A model generated the notes under the pieces. It saw only the letters and a list, made by a program, of their open reading frames with translations, did no database searches and was not told the origin of the DNA. From positions 57,423 through 121,422 of the forward strand of contig CAXTMV010000001.1 of assembly GCA_964245425.1 (NCBI GenBank): a stretch of 64,000 nt of DNA. The letters are read 5' to 3'. The position numbers and the translations under genes are program-made. The stretch comes from JACMLD01 sp964245425. GTDB taxonomy: Bacteria; Bacteroidota; Bacteroidia; Chitinophagales; Chitinophagaceae. Positions 36,343 through 44,436 of the stretch are shown here, in pieces; the first letter of the stretch is position 1; each line of letters opens with the position of its first letter.

Positions 36343-37416
36343 TTAAAAGGGTCCTTTGAACTTTTTATATACTTCGTTTAGGGCCAGCCCTGGTAATGAA
36401 AGGCCATGGTTCTTTCCTTTTACCAGTTCGATTATCTTTTGTGTAAAACTCAGATCATCGGGATAAAAAAGGTCTTCCAGGTGTTTAGAGGTGGTGCAGG
36501 GCGACGGCTGCATACCGATGCTGATAACCGGCGCTTGCAACATCGACGGATCGGATTCACAAACAACACGGGCGATTTCTGCGCACACGCCATAGGCCTG
36601 CCAGCTGGTATCGGCCACCAGTAATTTGCCCGTCTTTTTTACACTATCCAGGATCATTGATTTATCAAAATGCGAAATGCTGTGGAGGTCAATAATCTCA
36701 CACTCAATGGCGAATTCCTTTTGCAGGTAGTCGGCAATACGTTGCGCTTCTATCACCATAATTGATGTAGCCACAATGGTTACATCGCCACCCGTTCTAA
36801 CCAGGCGCGATGAAAAAGGATCGGCTACCGGCGCCGCCTTCTTATAATTTGATTTAAACGTATAATCATACAAAAGACGGTGTTCAATCGAAATAACCGG
36901 TCCCCTGTATTTTGTTACCGCATGCTCGTACGATTCCAGAACGGCATCCGCACTGGCCGGCATCAACACCACCAGGCCAGGTATATGCGCAAAAAGCGAT
37001 TGTAAACTCTGGGAATGCTGTGCTCCCTGGCCCCAACTGCGCCCGATGATCATCCTGGTTAAAAAAGGAACCTCAAAATAACCACCGTACATGTATTTGT
37101 ATTTGGCCGCTATATTAATCAGCTGGTTGGCCGCCAGCAGGCTAAAATCGTTCCTGATATGCGTCTGGATCGGGTAAACGCCATTTAATGCAGCGCCAAT
37201 GGCAATGCCGGCATTGCCCTCTTCAGAAAGAGGAATATCGAAGACCCTGTCTTTCCCATATTTTGCAGCCAGGTGCAGTGTGCTGCCGAACGTACCTTTG
37301 TGATCGTCTACCCCCTGGCCCATAATGACAACTTCCGGCGAGTTGGCCAATGCATCATCCATGGCCTTTAGTAAGGCTGCTTTATAAGTAATTACATTTT
37401 CCGTAGTACCGGGCAT
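36343..37416 (-). CDS. Thiamine-diphosphate dehydrogenase E1 beta subunit-like
   Basis: 357 residues matching the transketolase-type beta chain of 2-oxoacid dehydrogenases. VVIMGQGVDDHKGTFG and FDIPLSEEGNAGIAIGAAL contain the expected catalytic Glu region, AQHSQSLQSLFAHIPGL is the loop typical of E1 beta, and the C-terminal third (TGKLLVADTSWQAYG) is the lipoate-site-proximal domain. It would form a heterotetramer with the alpha subunit encoded upstream. No lipoyl E2 or E3 gene accompanies the pair, so it may run a carboligation reaction instead of oxidative acyl transfer. A precedent is the E1-like pair AviB1/AviB2 linked to a two-carbon branched sugar in avilamycin. Confidence 0.85.
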   Translation of the reverse strand: MPGTTENVITYKAALLKAMDDALANSPEVVIMGQGVDDHKGTFGSTLHLAAKYGKDRVFDIPLSEEGNAGIAIGAALNGVYPIQTHIRNDFSLLAANQLINIAAKYKYMYGGYFEVPFLTRMIIGRSWGQGAQHSQSLQSLFAHIPGLVVLMPASADAVLESYEHAVTKYRGPVISIEHRLLYDYTFKSNYKKAAPVADPFSSRLVRTGGDVTIVATSIMVIEAQRIADYLQKEFAIECEIIDLHSISHFDKSMILDSVKKTGKLLVADTSWQAYGVCAEIARVVCESDPSMLQAPVISIGMQPSPCTTSKHLEDLFYPDDLSFTQKIIELVKGKNHGLSLPGLALNEVYKKFKGPF

Positions 37417-37432
37417 ATGGTGGTTATTTGAG

Positions 37433-38356
37433 TCAATAAATATCTGTTAACAGCTCGCTGTCGGCAGGAAAAGGACTTTCTTCCGCAAATGACACGGCAG
37501 CAGCTATTTCTTTTTCGATCTGGGGCGAGTATTTATGAATATTGTCTGTGTCTAATATCAGTGGATCCGCGTTTTTCCATTTATCAAAAGCGGCTGCAGA
37601 GCGGTAGGGGACATTGTGATCATCGCCAATGCCAACGTGCTCTTTGTACCGGTATGTTTTTGCTTCCAGCACAAAAGGCTTGCTTTCATTCCTTACATAG
37701 TGTACGATATCGCCCATTACCTCATTTACTTTCATAAAATCGTAGCCTTCTTCAATCACAGAAGACTTAATGCCATAAGATGTGGCGTGTTCGTGAATCG
37801 TATACGAATGCCTCTGCTCAATGGTTGAGTGAATGGCGAGACCGTTGTTTTCACAAAGAAAGATCACCGGAAGCCCAAAAACAGCCGCAAAATTCAGCGA
37901 CTCATGGTAAGAGCCTTCTTCAGAAGCACCATCCCCAAAAGTGGCGACAATTACCTGTTTTTTTCCGAGGCGTTTGCTCGCCAGCGCTGAACCAACGGCA
38001 TGAGAAATGGTACTTGCCACGATGGCAGATGAACCCATAAAACCAACGGATTTTTCTGCCAGGTGCATGGAACCCGCTTTGCCTTTTCCGCAACCGGTCA
38101 CTTTTCCATATAGTTCTGCAAACATTTTTTCTACTGGAGCACCTTTTGCCAGGTAATAGGCATGGCTGCGGTAAGATGAATACAATAGATCGGTCTGTAA
38201 CAGGTTATTGCAGACGCCTACCGCAACCGCTTCCTGCCCGATCGAAAGATGCACCGGGCTCTGGATTTTATCGGTAGGGTATATCTCAATCACCTTTTCT
38301 TCAATCAGCCTGATGCGCAGTGCCTCGTAGAAGAGTTTATCGTACAGTGTATCCAT
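37433..38356 (-). CDS. Thiamine-diphosphate dehydrogenase E1 alpha subunit-like
   Basis: 307 residues. GKGKAGSMHLAEKSVGFMGS and the ThDP-binding stretch TFGDGASEEGSYHESLNF ending in FLCENNGLAIHS define an E1 alpha chain of the pyruvate/acetoin dehydrogenase type. The protein is shorter than housekeeping E1 alpha chains at its C-terminus. With the adjacent beta subunit (16 bases away) it should bind ThDP and decarboxylate a 2-oxoacid. Location directly between the ABC exporter and the GDP-deoxysugar genes argues for a role in nucleotide-sugar chemistry. The substrate and acceptor are not visible from sequence. Confidence 0.87.
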   Translation of the reverse strand: MDTLYDKLFYEALRIRLIEEKVIEIYPTDKIQSPVHLSIGQEAVAVGVCNNLLQTDLLYSSYRSHAYYLAKGAPVEKMFAELYGKVTGCGKGKAGSMHLAEKSVGFMGSSAIVASTISHAVGSALASKRLGKKQVIVATFGDGASEEGSYHESLNFAAVFGLPVIFLCENNGLAIHSTIEQRHSYTIHEHATSYGIKSSVIEEGYDFMKVNEVMGDIVHYVRNESKPFVLEAKTYRYKEHVGIGDDHNVPYRSAAAFDKWKNADPLILDTDNIHKYSPQIEKEIAAAVSFAEESPFPADSELLTDIY

Positions 38357-38374
38357 ATGCGATTATTAAGTTTA

Positions 38375-39658
38375 TTAATCCGACGTTAATTGCCATTGGC
38401 AGGTTTCTAAAACAGCGGTAAAATCAGCTGCTGCCTTTCCATAGGGCGACATATAAGATCCGATGTCTACAATTGAAAATTTGATAACGCTTTGGTGCCA
38501 GTTCAGATTATCATGGTTACGGTGATGGCCATAAATATCAATCGTATAGGTATCAGGCAATAAAAAATTAGCTCTTATCCTGGTTGTTGTTTGGTATTGC
38601 CCTTTTTTAAAATCAAAAATTTTACCCGAAAAGCTATCCGATAAACTGGTAAAAAAAATATTTACCCCGTTTGAATTTTTAAAACAAATGCTGATCTCTA
38701 TATTATCAATATCCTTTATTGCTTTAAATGAAAGCTTCACAAAGAAGGAGTCTTCATTGGTGATAACTGATAGGTCTTCATTGTTTTTATTTACAATCGA
38801 CACGCCCGTAAAATATAAATCACTTCCCGGATGCTCCGGTAGGGCAACCTTCCATTCTGGAGCAACCGATTTATCAGCCAGGTAAGTATTGATGACATCG
38901 GATGTGAGGCCTTCCATTTCAACAGTACCCTGCCGCAACAATATGGCTTTTCTGCAAAGTTGTTTTACAGAAGGCATGGTATGGCTCACAAATAAAATAG
39001 TTTTTCCTTCTCCCCTGCTCACCTCGCTCATCTTGTTAAGGCATTTTTTCTGAAATTCCGCATCACCCACAGCCAACACTTCATCTACTATCAATATTTC
39101 AGAACTCAGGTGCGCGGCCACGGCAAACGCAAGCCTTACATACATACCACTGCTATATCTTTTTACTGGCGTATCTATGTACCGCTCAACGCCTGCGAAC
39201 TCTACAATTTCATCAAACTTTGCTTTTATTTCCTGCTTGGTCATGCCGAGGATGGCGCCATTCAAAAAAATATTTTCCGCGCCTGTCAGTTCTGGATGAA
39301 AGCCCGTGCCTACTTCCAGCAAACTGGCTACACGGCCTTTTATCTTTATGTTGCCGGTGGTAGGGGCCGTGGTGCGGCTAAGGATTTTCAACAGGGTGCT
39401 TTTACCCGCGCCATTGCGACCAATGATACCCACTACCTCTCCCTTTTCAACCTCAAAATTGATGTTTTGTAGTGCCCATGCGTATTCGCTTTCCCCCTTT
39501 TTAGTTCGATCATTTACTTCGCCAATTTTCAGATACGGATCTTCACGCCCCCTGACCCGGTGCCACCATCGGTTAAGATCATGCGAAATGGTACCGGTGC
39601 CTACCTGCCCAAGCCGGTATTGTTTACTGATATTATTGACCTTGATAATTGAATCCAT
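38375..39658 (-). CDS. wzt: Polysaccharide ABC transporter ATP-binding protein with C-terminal glycan-binding domain
   Basis: 427 residues. The nucleotide-binding domain has Walker A GRNGAGKST (about 80-88), signature YSSGMYVRLAF and Walker B ILIVDEVLAVGD. The C-terminal 160 residues or so (from about 265, LPEHPGSDLYFTGVSI onward) form a beta-rich extension like the Wzt carbohydrate-binding domain that, in E. coli O9a, recognises the chain terminus before export. With Wzm it would carry the completed lipid-linked polymer across the inner membrane. The stop is one base from the wzm start region, in the usual wzm-wzt order. Confidence 0.92.
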   Translation of the reverse strand: MDSIIKVNNISKQYRLGQVGTGTISHDLNRWWHRVRGREDPYLKIGEVNDRTKKGESEYAWALQNINFEVEKGEVVGIIGRNGAGKSTLLKILSRTTAPTTGNIKIKGRVASLLEVGTGFHPELTGAENIFLNGAILGMTKQEIKAKFDEIVEFAGVERYIDTPVKRYSSGMYVRLAFAVAAHLSSEILIVDEVLAVGDAEFQKKCLNKMSEVSRGEGKTILFVSHTMPSVKQLCRKAILLRQGTVEMEGLTSDVINTYLADKSVAPEWKVALPEHPGSDLYFTGVSIVNKNNEDLSVITNEDSFFVKLSFKAIKDIDNIEISICFKNSNGVNIFFTSLSDSFSGKIFDFKKGQYQTTTRIRANFLLPDTYTIDIYGHHRNHDNLNWHQSVIKFSIVDIGSYMSPYGKAAADFTAVLETCQWQLTSD

Positions 39659-39659
39659 C

Positions 39660-40568
39660 TTAAACGGTATCCATAAATGTTTTTTCTACCCGGTTAAAAA
39701 TAACGGCTCCCAACACCATTAAAACAACCATACACGCAAAACTATAACCCAGCCAGGGCCAGCTTAGTTCGCCCGCACCAAGGTAGGCTTTGCGGAATGC
39801 TTCTACCAATGGCGACATGGGATTGGCCGCAATCAGCCATTTATATTTTTCGGAAATGGCGGAAAAAGGAATAATAACGGGTGTTGCATACATGCCCAAT
39901 TGTATTCCAAAGGCAATCAGGAAAACCAGGTCACGATATTTATTGGTGAGCGCGGATAATATTAGGCCTAGGCCAAGGCCGAGGCCGGCCATGATCAGCA
40001 ATACAACCGGTGTAATAATGACAATATTTTTTATATCCGGGTGAACGGCCTGGCCTTTCAGTAAAAAAAATACCAGTGCCACTGTAAACAGACCGAATTG
40101 TATGGCAAATTTGATAAGCCCTGAAATAACTTTTGAAAGCGGTAATACCAGCCTCGGAAAATAGACCTTTCCGAATATACTGGCATTGGCCACAAAAGTA
40201 TTGCTGGTAGCACTCAGCGTTTCTGAAAAATAATTCCAGACGGTGATACCGGCCAGGTAGAACAAAACCATTGGCAGTCCATCAGTTGAAATATGAGCAA
40301 CACCGCCAAAAATGACAACAAATGTTATGGTGGTCAGCACGGGTTGAATAAAAAACCAGATGGGGCCAAGGATGGTTTGTTTGTAAACAGAAACAAGATC
40401 TCTTTTTACAAACATCCACAGCAGGTATTTATGGCGCCATACATCTTTCAGATTGAGTTGAAAAATATGATTCCGTGGTTCGATGACCAGATCCCATTCA
40501 TCCCTTGTTGCCTGTATTGTCTCATTCATGCGGAGTACAAATTTCTTTTGCGGTAAATCGACGGCCAA
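39660..40568 (-). CDS. wzm: Polysaccharide ABC transporter permease
   Basis: 302 residues of an ABC-2 type permease with six hydrophobic segments. The cytoplasmic N-terminus reads HKYLLWMFVKRDLVSVYKQT and GPIWFFIQPVLTTITFVV, followed by NYFSETLSATSN, typical of Wzm/TagG proteins. It forms the membrane channel with Wzt. It is encoded 28 bases downstream of wzc and one base upstream of wzt. Presence of this exporter in an operon that also has Wza/Wzc-type proteins is notable. Confidence 0.9.
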   Translation of the reverse strand: MAVDLPQKKFVLRMNETIQATRDEWDLVIEPRNHIFQLNLKDVWRHKYLLWMFVKRDLVSVYKQTILGPIWFFIQPVLTTITFVVIFGGVAHISTDGLPMVLFYLAGITVWNYFSETLSATSNTFVANASIFGKVYFPRLVLPLSKVISGLIKFAIQFGLFTVALVFFLLKGQAVHPDIKNIVIITPVVLLIMAGLGLGLGLILSALTNKYRDLVFLIAFGIQLGMYATPVIIPFSAISEKYKWLIAANPMSPLVEAFRKAYLGAGELSWPWLGYSFACMVVLMVLGAVIFNRVEKTFMDTV

Positions 40569-40596
40569 CTGAAAGGCCGATTACCTGCATTATTGA

Positions 40597-42972
40597 TTAC
40601 TTCCCGAAAGGCCACCATTTTTTTACACCGCTGCTGTTGCTGAAATATCCATTCCCTTTTGTTTTCTTTGTACCATAGCCATAACCATAGCCGTAACCAT
40701 AGCCATAACCATACCCCTGGCTGCCACGCTGGTTAATATCGTTTATAACAATAGACAGGTGCGGCAGTTTTTTGCTACTGTACAGCTCATCAATTAAACG
40801 GATTTGTTTTTTCAGCGTATAATTATGCCGCACAATATACACACAGGAATTGGCATGCTTGCTCAGTGTAATCGCATCGCTTACCAGGCCTACGGGCGCC
40901 GAATCTATAATGACGGCGTCGAACTGTTTTTTCAATTCCTCAAAAAGCAGGTCCAATTTATCATCCAGCAAGATTTCTGCCGGGTTCGGCGGCACGGGGC
41001 CGCAGGGTATCACAAACAGGTTGTCTGCTTCTGATACCGGGTAAATAATATCGTTTACTGTAATGTGGGTACTGACCAGGTAATTGGTAACGCCCTTGCG
41101 CTCGTTCATACCCAGGCCCTTCAATATCTTTGGTTTGCGGATATCCATTTCAAGTATCACCGTGCGTTTGCCAGACAAGGCCAGCACCGCACCCAGGTTG
41201 GTGCTGATAAAAGATTTTCCTTCCCCGCTAAAAGATGAAGTAACCAGGATGACCGGCTTTTCATTTTTCGGCAACACGTACTGCAGGTTGGAACGGATGA
41301 TGCGAAACTGCTCGGCAATATAACTGCGGTTGTCTTGTTTAACAATCAGCGTGGAACTTTCCTCCGCATGGCCTACTTCGCCCAATATGGGTGTATTGGT
41401 TACCCGGCTCACATCATTCTTCGATTTAACCTTGTCATTCAGGTATTCCAATAAGAAAATAATACCGATGGGCAGCGCCAGCCCCAGGAACAAGGCAATC
41501 GTATACAAACCTTTTCGGTTCGGCGATACCGCTGTGCCATTGGCCAGGGCCGGTTCCAGTATTTTGATGTCTGAAGTAGTAGAAGCAGAAGAAATCGCCG
41601 TCTCCAGCTTTTTCTGCAATAAGAAGGAATACAATTCCTGCAAGATGGCCTGCTGGCGGGTCACTTCCAGTAATTGTTTTTGCTTGCCCGGCATAGAACG
41701 TATACTGGCATTGGCCTCCTGGTTCCTCGCATTCAGGTCGGCCGTCGCCAGTTGCTGTGCATTCTTTACATTTTTCAGGTTTTCCAGTATGTCCTGGCGC
41801 AGTTTCTCCAGCGACACATCTATATTTTGTACCAAGGGATTGGCTGGCTGCGTTGATTTGAGCAGGGTCTCTTTTTTCAGCTTTAACTGGTTAAACTCTG
41901 TGAGCTGGGCCATTAAAGTAGGCTCCTGTATGCCCAGGTCGGAAGGCACCATATCCAGTTTATCTATATTTTTTGGATTGCTCATGTAGCGTGACAGGTA
42001 GTCGACCACTTTCTGCTTTACGCTGCCTTCAAAAAGCTGTTTCCGTGTTTCACTCAAATCAGTAAAAGACTGCTGTATCTGCTGTTCCGGTGCAAAGACA
42101 CCTTTTTCCCGAACATCCTGCAGGTTGCGCTCCACCCCGCCCAGTTCGCGCTTAAGGGTATCCAGCTGGTTATCGATGAACTGCAGGGTATTGAATGCAA
42201 TCACCCGCTTGTCTTCGAGGCTCGATTGCAGGTATTCCTTCATGTACTGGTTTACTATATTGAGCCCCAGTTTTATATTGTCTGTAGCATAGGCAATATT
42301 GATTACGCTGGTACCTTCTACCTTTGCCACGCTGATGGAACCGCTTAAACCACCGGCAATATTTTCTACCGGTTGCCAGGTTATTTCATATTCATTCGGC
42401 TCTGCCCGCATCATTTCGGGGTACAAAGACTGCAACTGGAAGTCGATACCACTTGTGCTGACCGGCTGGTTGAAATTATAGTTCTTTAATTCACCGTTTA
42501 GCTGAAATTGGGAATTGCTTATAATTTTTACGGTAAGGTAAACTCCATTTGCAGAATCCCTGATGGTATTAATGACCCACCGAAAAGGTATATCGGTAGG
42601 ATGCACGATAGAAGTCCTGATTTTTCCTTTTATCAGGAACTGCTTTTGTAAATCGAGGCTGCGTACCACCCTGGCGGCCATGGAACGCGATTTGATGATT
42701 TCTATTTCATTCGCAATATTACTGTTATCGTCTGGCAGGGTAAAGATATTGCCGAATTTTTCTGCATTGTTGCCGTAAGGGTTCTTGTCTTTTACCAGCA
42801 TCTTGCCAGCCACACTGTATACGGGTGTTGAATAGCGAAGGTTTACCCAGGCCAGCGTAAGCGCCAGCGCAACAGAAATAACGATCCAGGGTAAAAAACG
42901 CAGGTATTTTTGTATCAGTTCCCTGGGGCTTAAACCGTTTTCGGAAGGCTTTGTTAATTGTAAGTTTTCCAT
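40597..42972 (-). CDS. wzc: Polysaccharide co-polymerase / tyrosine autokinase (Wzc family)
   Basis: 791 residues. An N-terminal Wzz domain begins with a TM helix (FLPWIVISVALALTLAWVN), followed by a long periplasmic coiled-coil region (about 260-470), a second TM helix (IALFLGLALPIGIIFLLEYL) and a cytoplasmic BY-kinase domain. The kinase has Walker A TSSFSGEGKSFIS, Walker A' MDIRKPK and Walker B VIIDSAPVG. The C-terminal tail is tyrosine-rich, with about seven alternating Gly-Tyr units before GTKKTKGNGYF, the expected autophosphorylation cluster. It regulates chain length and export with Wza. The gene starts four bases after the wza stop. Confidence 0.93.
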   Translation of the reverse strand: MENLQLTKPSENGLSPRELIQKYLRFLPWIVISVALALTLAWVNLRYSTPVYSVAGKMLVKDKNPYGNNAEKFGNIFTLPDDNSNIANEIEIIKSRSMAARVVRSLDLQKQFLIKGKIRTSIVHPTDIPFRWVINTIRDSANGVYLTVKIISNSQFQLNGELKNYNFNQPVSTSGIDFQLQSLYPEMMRAEPNEYEITWQPVENIAGGLSGSISVAKVEGTSVINIAYATDNIKLGLNIVNQYMKEYLQSSLEDKRVIAFNTLQFIDNQLDTLKRELGGVERNLQDVREKGVFAPEQQIQQSFTDLSETRKQLFEGSVKQKVVDYLSRYMSNPKNIDKLDMVPSDLGIQEPTLMAQLTEFNQLKLKKETLLKSTQPANPLVQNIDVSLEKLRQDILENLKNVKNAQQLATADLNARNQEANASIRSMPGKQKQLLEVTRQQAILQELYSFLLQKKLETAISSASTTSDIKILEPALANGTAVSPNRKGLYTIALFLGLALPIGIIFLLEYLNDKVKSKNDVSRVTNTPILGEVGHAEESSTLIVKQDNRSYIAEQFRIIRSNLQYVLPKNEKPVILVTSSFSGEGKSFISTNLGAVLALSGKRTVILEMDIRKPKILKGLGMNERKGVTNYLVSTHITVNDIIYPVSEADNLFVIPCGPVPPNPAEILLDDKLDLLFEELKKQFDAVIIDSAPVGLVSDAITLSKHANSCVYIVRHNYTLKKQIRLIDELYSSKKLPHLSIVINDINQRGSQGYGYGYGYGYGYGYGTKKTKGNGYFSNSSGVKKWWPFGK
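40671..40714 (-). repeat. 12-base tandem repeat encoding the Gly-Tyr tail of Wzc
   Basis: About 3.5 units of a 12-base repeat (forward-strand unit CCATAGCCATAA with one-base variants) encode alternating Gly and Tyr. Slippage would add or remove four residues in frame and so change the number of phosphorylatable tyrosines. Confidence 0.8.
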
Positions 42973-42976
42973 GGAT

Positions 42977-43720
42977 TTAATTGTGCCTGAATACTGAATA
43001 AAGAATGGCCAGTACAGAGATCAGGGTAGCTGCCAGCGATACATTTCTGATCAGCGTCTGATCGGTACCGGTAGGTTTCTGCCGGATTGGCTCTACATAT
43101 ACNNNNNNNNNNGTGCAGGTAGAAATAGTCCGATTTATAAATGGCAGCGTCTTTTATGTTTAACCGGCCCAACGTTCTTTTACCATTTTCTTCTCTTATT
43201 ACCAATACATTGTCTTTACGGCCAAAATTGGTCATATCGCCCGACAGCGCCAGTGCATCAAAAATGGTTAACCTGTCTTCTGGTATATTAATGATGCCCG
43301 GCTTGCCCACTTCTCCCAAAATTGTAACCCGCTTATTTAAAAACCGGATATCGATATAAGGGTGTTTCAGAAAAGTATCCAGTTTTTGTTCCAGGTATTC
43401 CTTCAATTGCAGTTTTGTCATGCCCTCCGCATGTACCACGCCCAGACATCGGTAGAAGAGGTGATGATGGCGCTTGCGCTGCTCTGCGCCTGGTTGTAAA
43501 AGCTGGTCGCGTCCTTATCGTCGCTGAAGACGGTGATCGACAGCAGTTCTCCCTTTTGAATAACAGGGTCAGGAATTTTTATTGTTGTTACCAGCGCTGT
43601 ATCGATGCCCTGTAAATACAACCGGTCCTGGTGTAATTTTTTACTGGGCTGGCAACTGCTGCAAACAACCAGCAGCCATAGCGCAGCCATCAGATACTTA
43701 GAAAGCGATGTCATGGACAT
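42977..43720 (-). pseudogene. wza: Wza-like outer-membrane polysaccharide export protein, apparently frameshifted and internally deleted
   Basis: Two pieces of one gene. The N-terminus has a lipoprotein signal (LLVVCSSC) and IQKGELLSITVFSDDKDA, the start of the Poly_export domain, then runs into TSSTDVW. The rest (VVHAEGMTKLQLKEYLEQK, KRVTILGEVGKPG) is in another frame. The expected segment between, of the YLVDxxGxIxFPxLG type, is missing, so some bases were lost near 43440 as well as the frame. A 10-N gap at 43103-43112 follows; beyond it the true frame reads YVEPIRQKPTGT...SVFRHN and ends four bases before wzc. The protein should form the outer-membrane channel. Assembly error is as likely as a true lesion. 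Confidence 0.8.
43103..43112. other. Assembly gap (10 N)
   Basis: Ten unresolved bases inside wza. The frames on the two sides do not match, so the real length is unknown. Confidence 0.95.
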
Positions 43721-43727
43721 TTATTAA

Positions 43728-44294
43728 TTATAATTTTTGAACCTGGTTATTTTTTAAAACATAGTATTGCTGCTCCTGCTGGCAAAACGCGCTGCCATCC
43801 TCAAAATGAAGGGTATGCCCGCGCTCGCTTACCCAGCCGGCAAGCCTCGCCGGGTTACCTACGGCCAGGGCAAAAGCCAAGACATTTTTTGTGACGACTG
43901 CCCCTGCCCCCACCAATGCATAAGCACCTATTTCCACCCCGCACACCACGGTGGCATTGGCGCCGATGCTGGCACCCCTGCGCACCCGGGTTGTTTTTAT
44001 TTCCTGTTTTCTTTCTATAAAACTGCGCGGGTTAAGCACATTGGTAAACACCATCGACGGGCCCAAAAACACATTGTCTTCCACAACAACGCCTTTATAG
44101 ACGGATACATTGTTCTGGATCTTTACCCCATTGCCAATAACTACCTCATTATCGATAAATACGTTCTGCCCGATATGGCAGTTTTTGCCAATGAAAGCGC
44201 CCGCCATAATATGCGAAAAATGCCAGATGCGCGTGCCTTCGCCCACCTGCGCACCCGCATCAATAACGGCTGTATCGTGGGCAAAATAGTTCAT
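43728..44294 (-). CDS. WbpD/WlbB-like UDP-sugar N-acetyltransferase
   Basis: 188 residues from the ATG at 44294 (MNYFAHDTAVID). An upstream in-frame ATG would add 28 residues of low-complexity, repeat-derived sequence and is rejected. Hexapeptide repeats fill the protein: GTRIWHFSHIMAGAFIG, NCHIGQNVFIDNEV and IQNNVSVYKGVVVEDNVFLG, then VFTNVLNPR and VGNPARLAGWVSE. This order is characteristic of WbpD/WlbB, which N-acetylate the 3-amino group of UDP-2-acetamido-3-amino-glucuronate. Its product could feed the amidotransferase module at 17907-20490. It is the first biosynthetic gene of the operon. Confidence 0.85.
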   Translation of the reverse strand: MNYFAHDTAVIDAGAQVGEGTRIWHFSHIMAGAFIGKNCHIGQNVFIDNEVVIGNGVKIQNNVSVYKGVVVEDNVFLGPSMVFTNVLNPRSFIERKQEIKTTRVRRGASIGANATVVCGVEIGAYALVGAGAVVTKNVLAFALAVGNPARLAGWVSERGHTLHFEDGSAFCQQEQQYYVLKNNQVQKL

Positions 44295-44300
44295 AAAAAA

Positions 44301-44429
44301 TAGTTCGGTACTTCGTGGTTTGGTCGTTTGTTTACGCAGATCTGTGCCGCTTACTGCCAGGCTACGTGTATCGTACAATATCCGTAGTGTATGCCGGGTT
44401 CTAATCCTGGAGGGCGAACTACCGAACTA
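44301..44429. repeat. 129-bp segment bounded by 15-bp inverted repeats
   Basis: Arms 44301-44315 (TAGTTCGGTACTTCG) and 44415-44429 are inverted copies with one mismatch. The segment fills most of the 142-base space between the antiterminator gene and the WbpD-like gene. It may be a small non-autonomous palindromic element or an RNA structure in the early operon transcript. No gene is seen in it. Confidence 0.55.
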
Positions 44430-44436
44430 CGAACTT

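Noticed and set aside
44295..44378. N-terminal extension of the WbpD-like acetyltransferase
   Set aside because: The extra codons fall in the arm of an inverted-repeat segment, and relatives begin near MNYFAHDTAVI.
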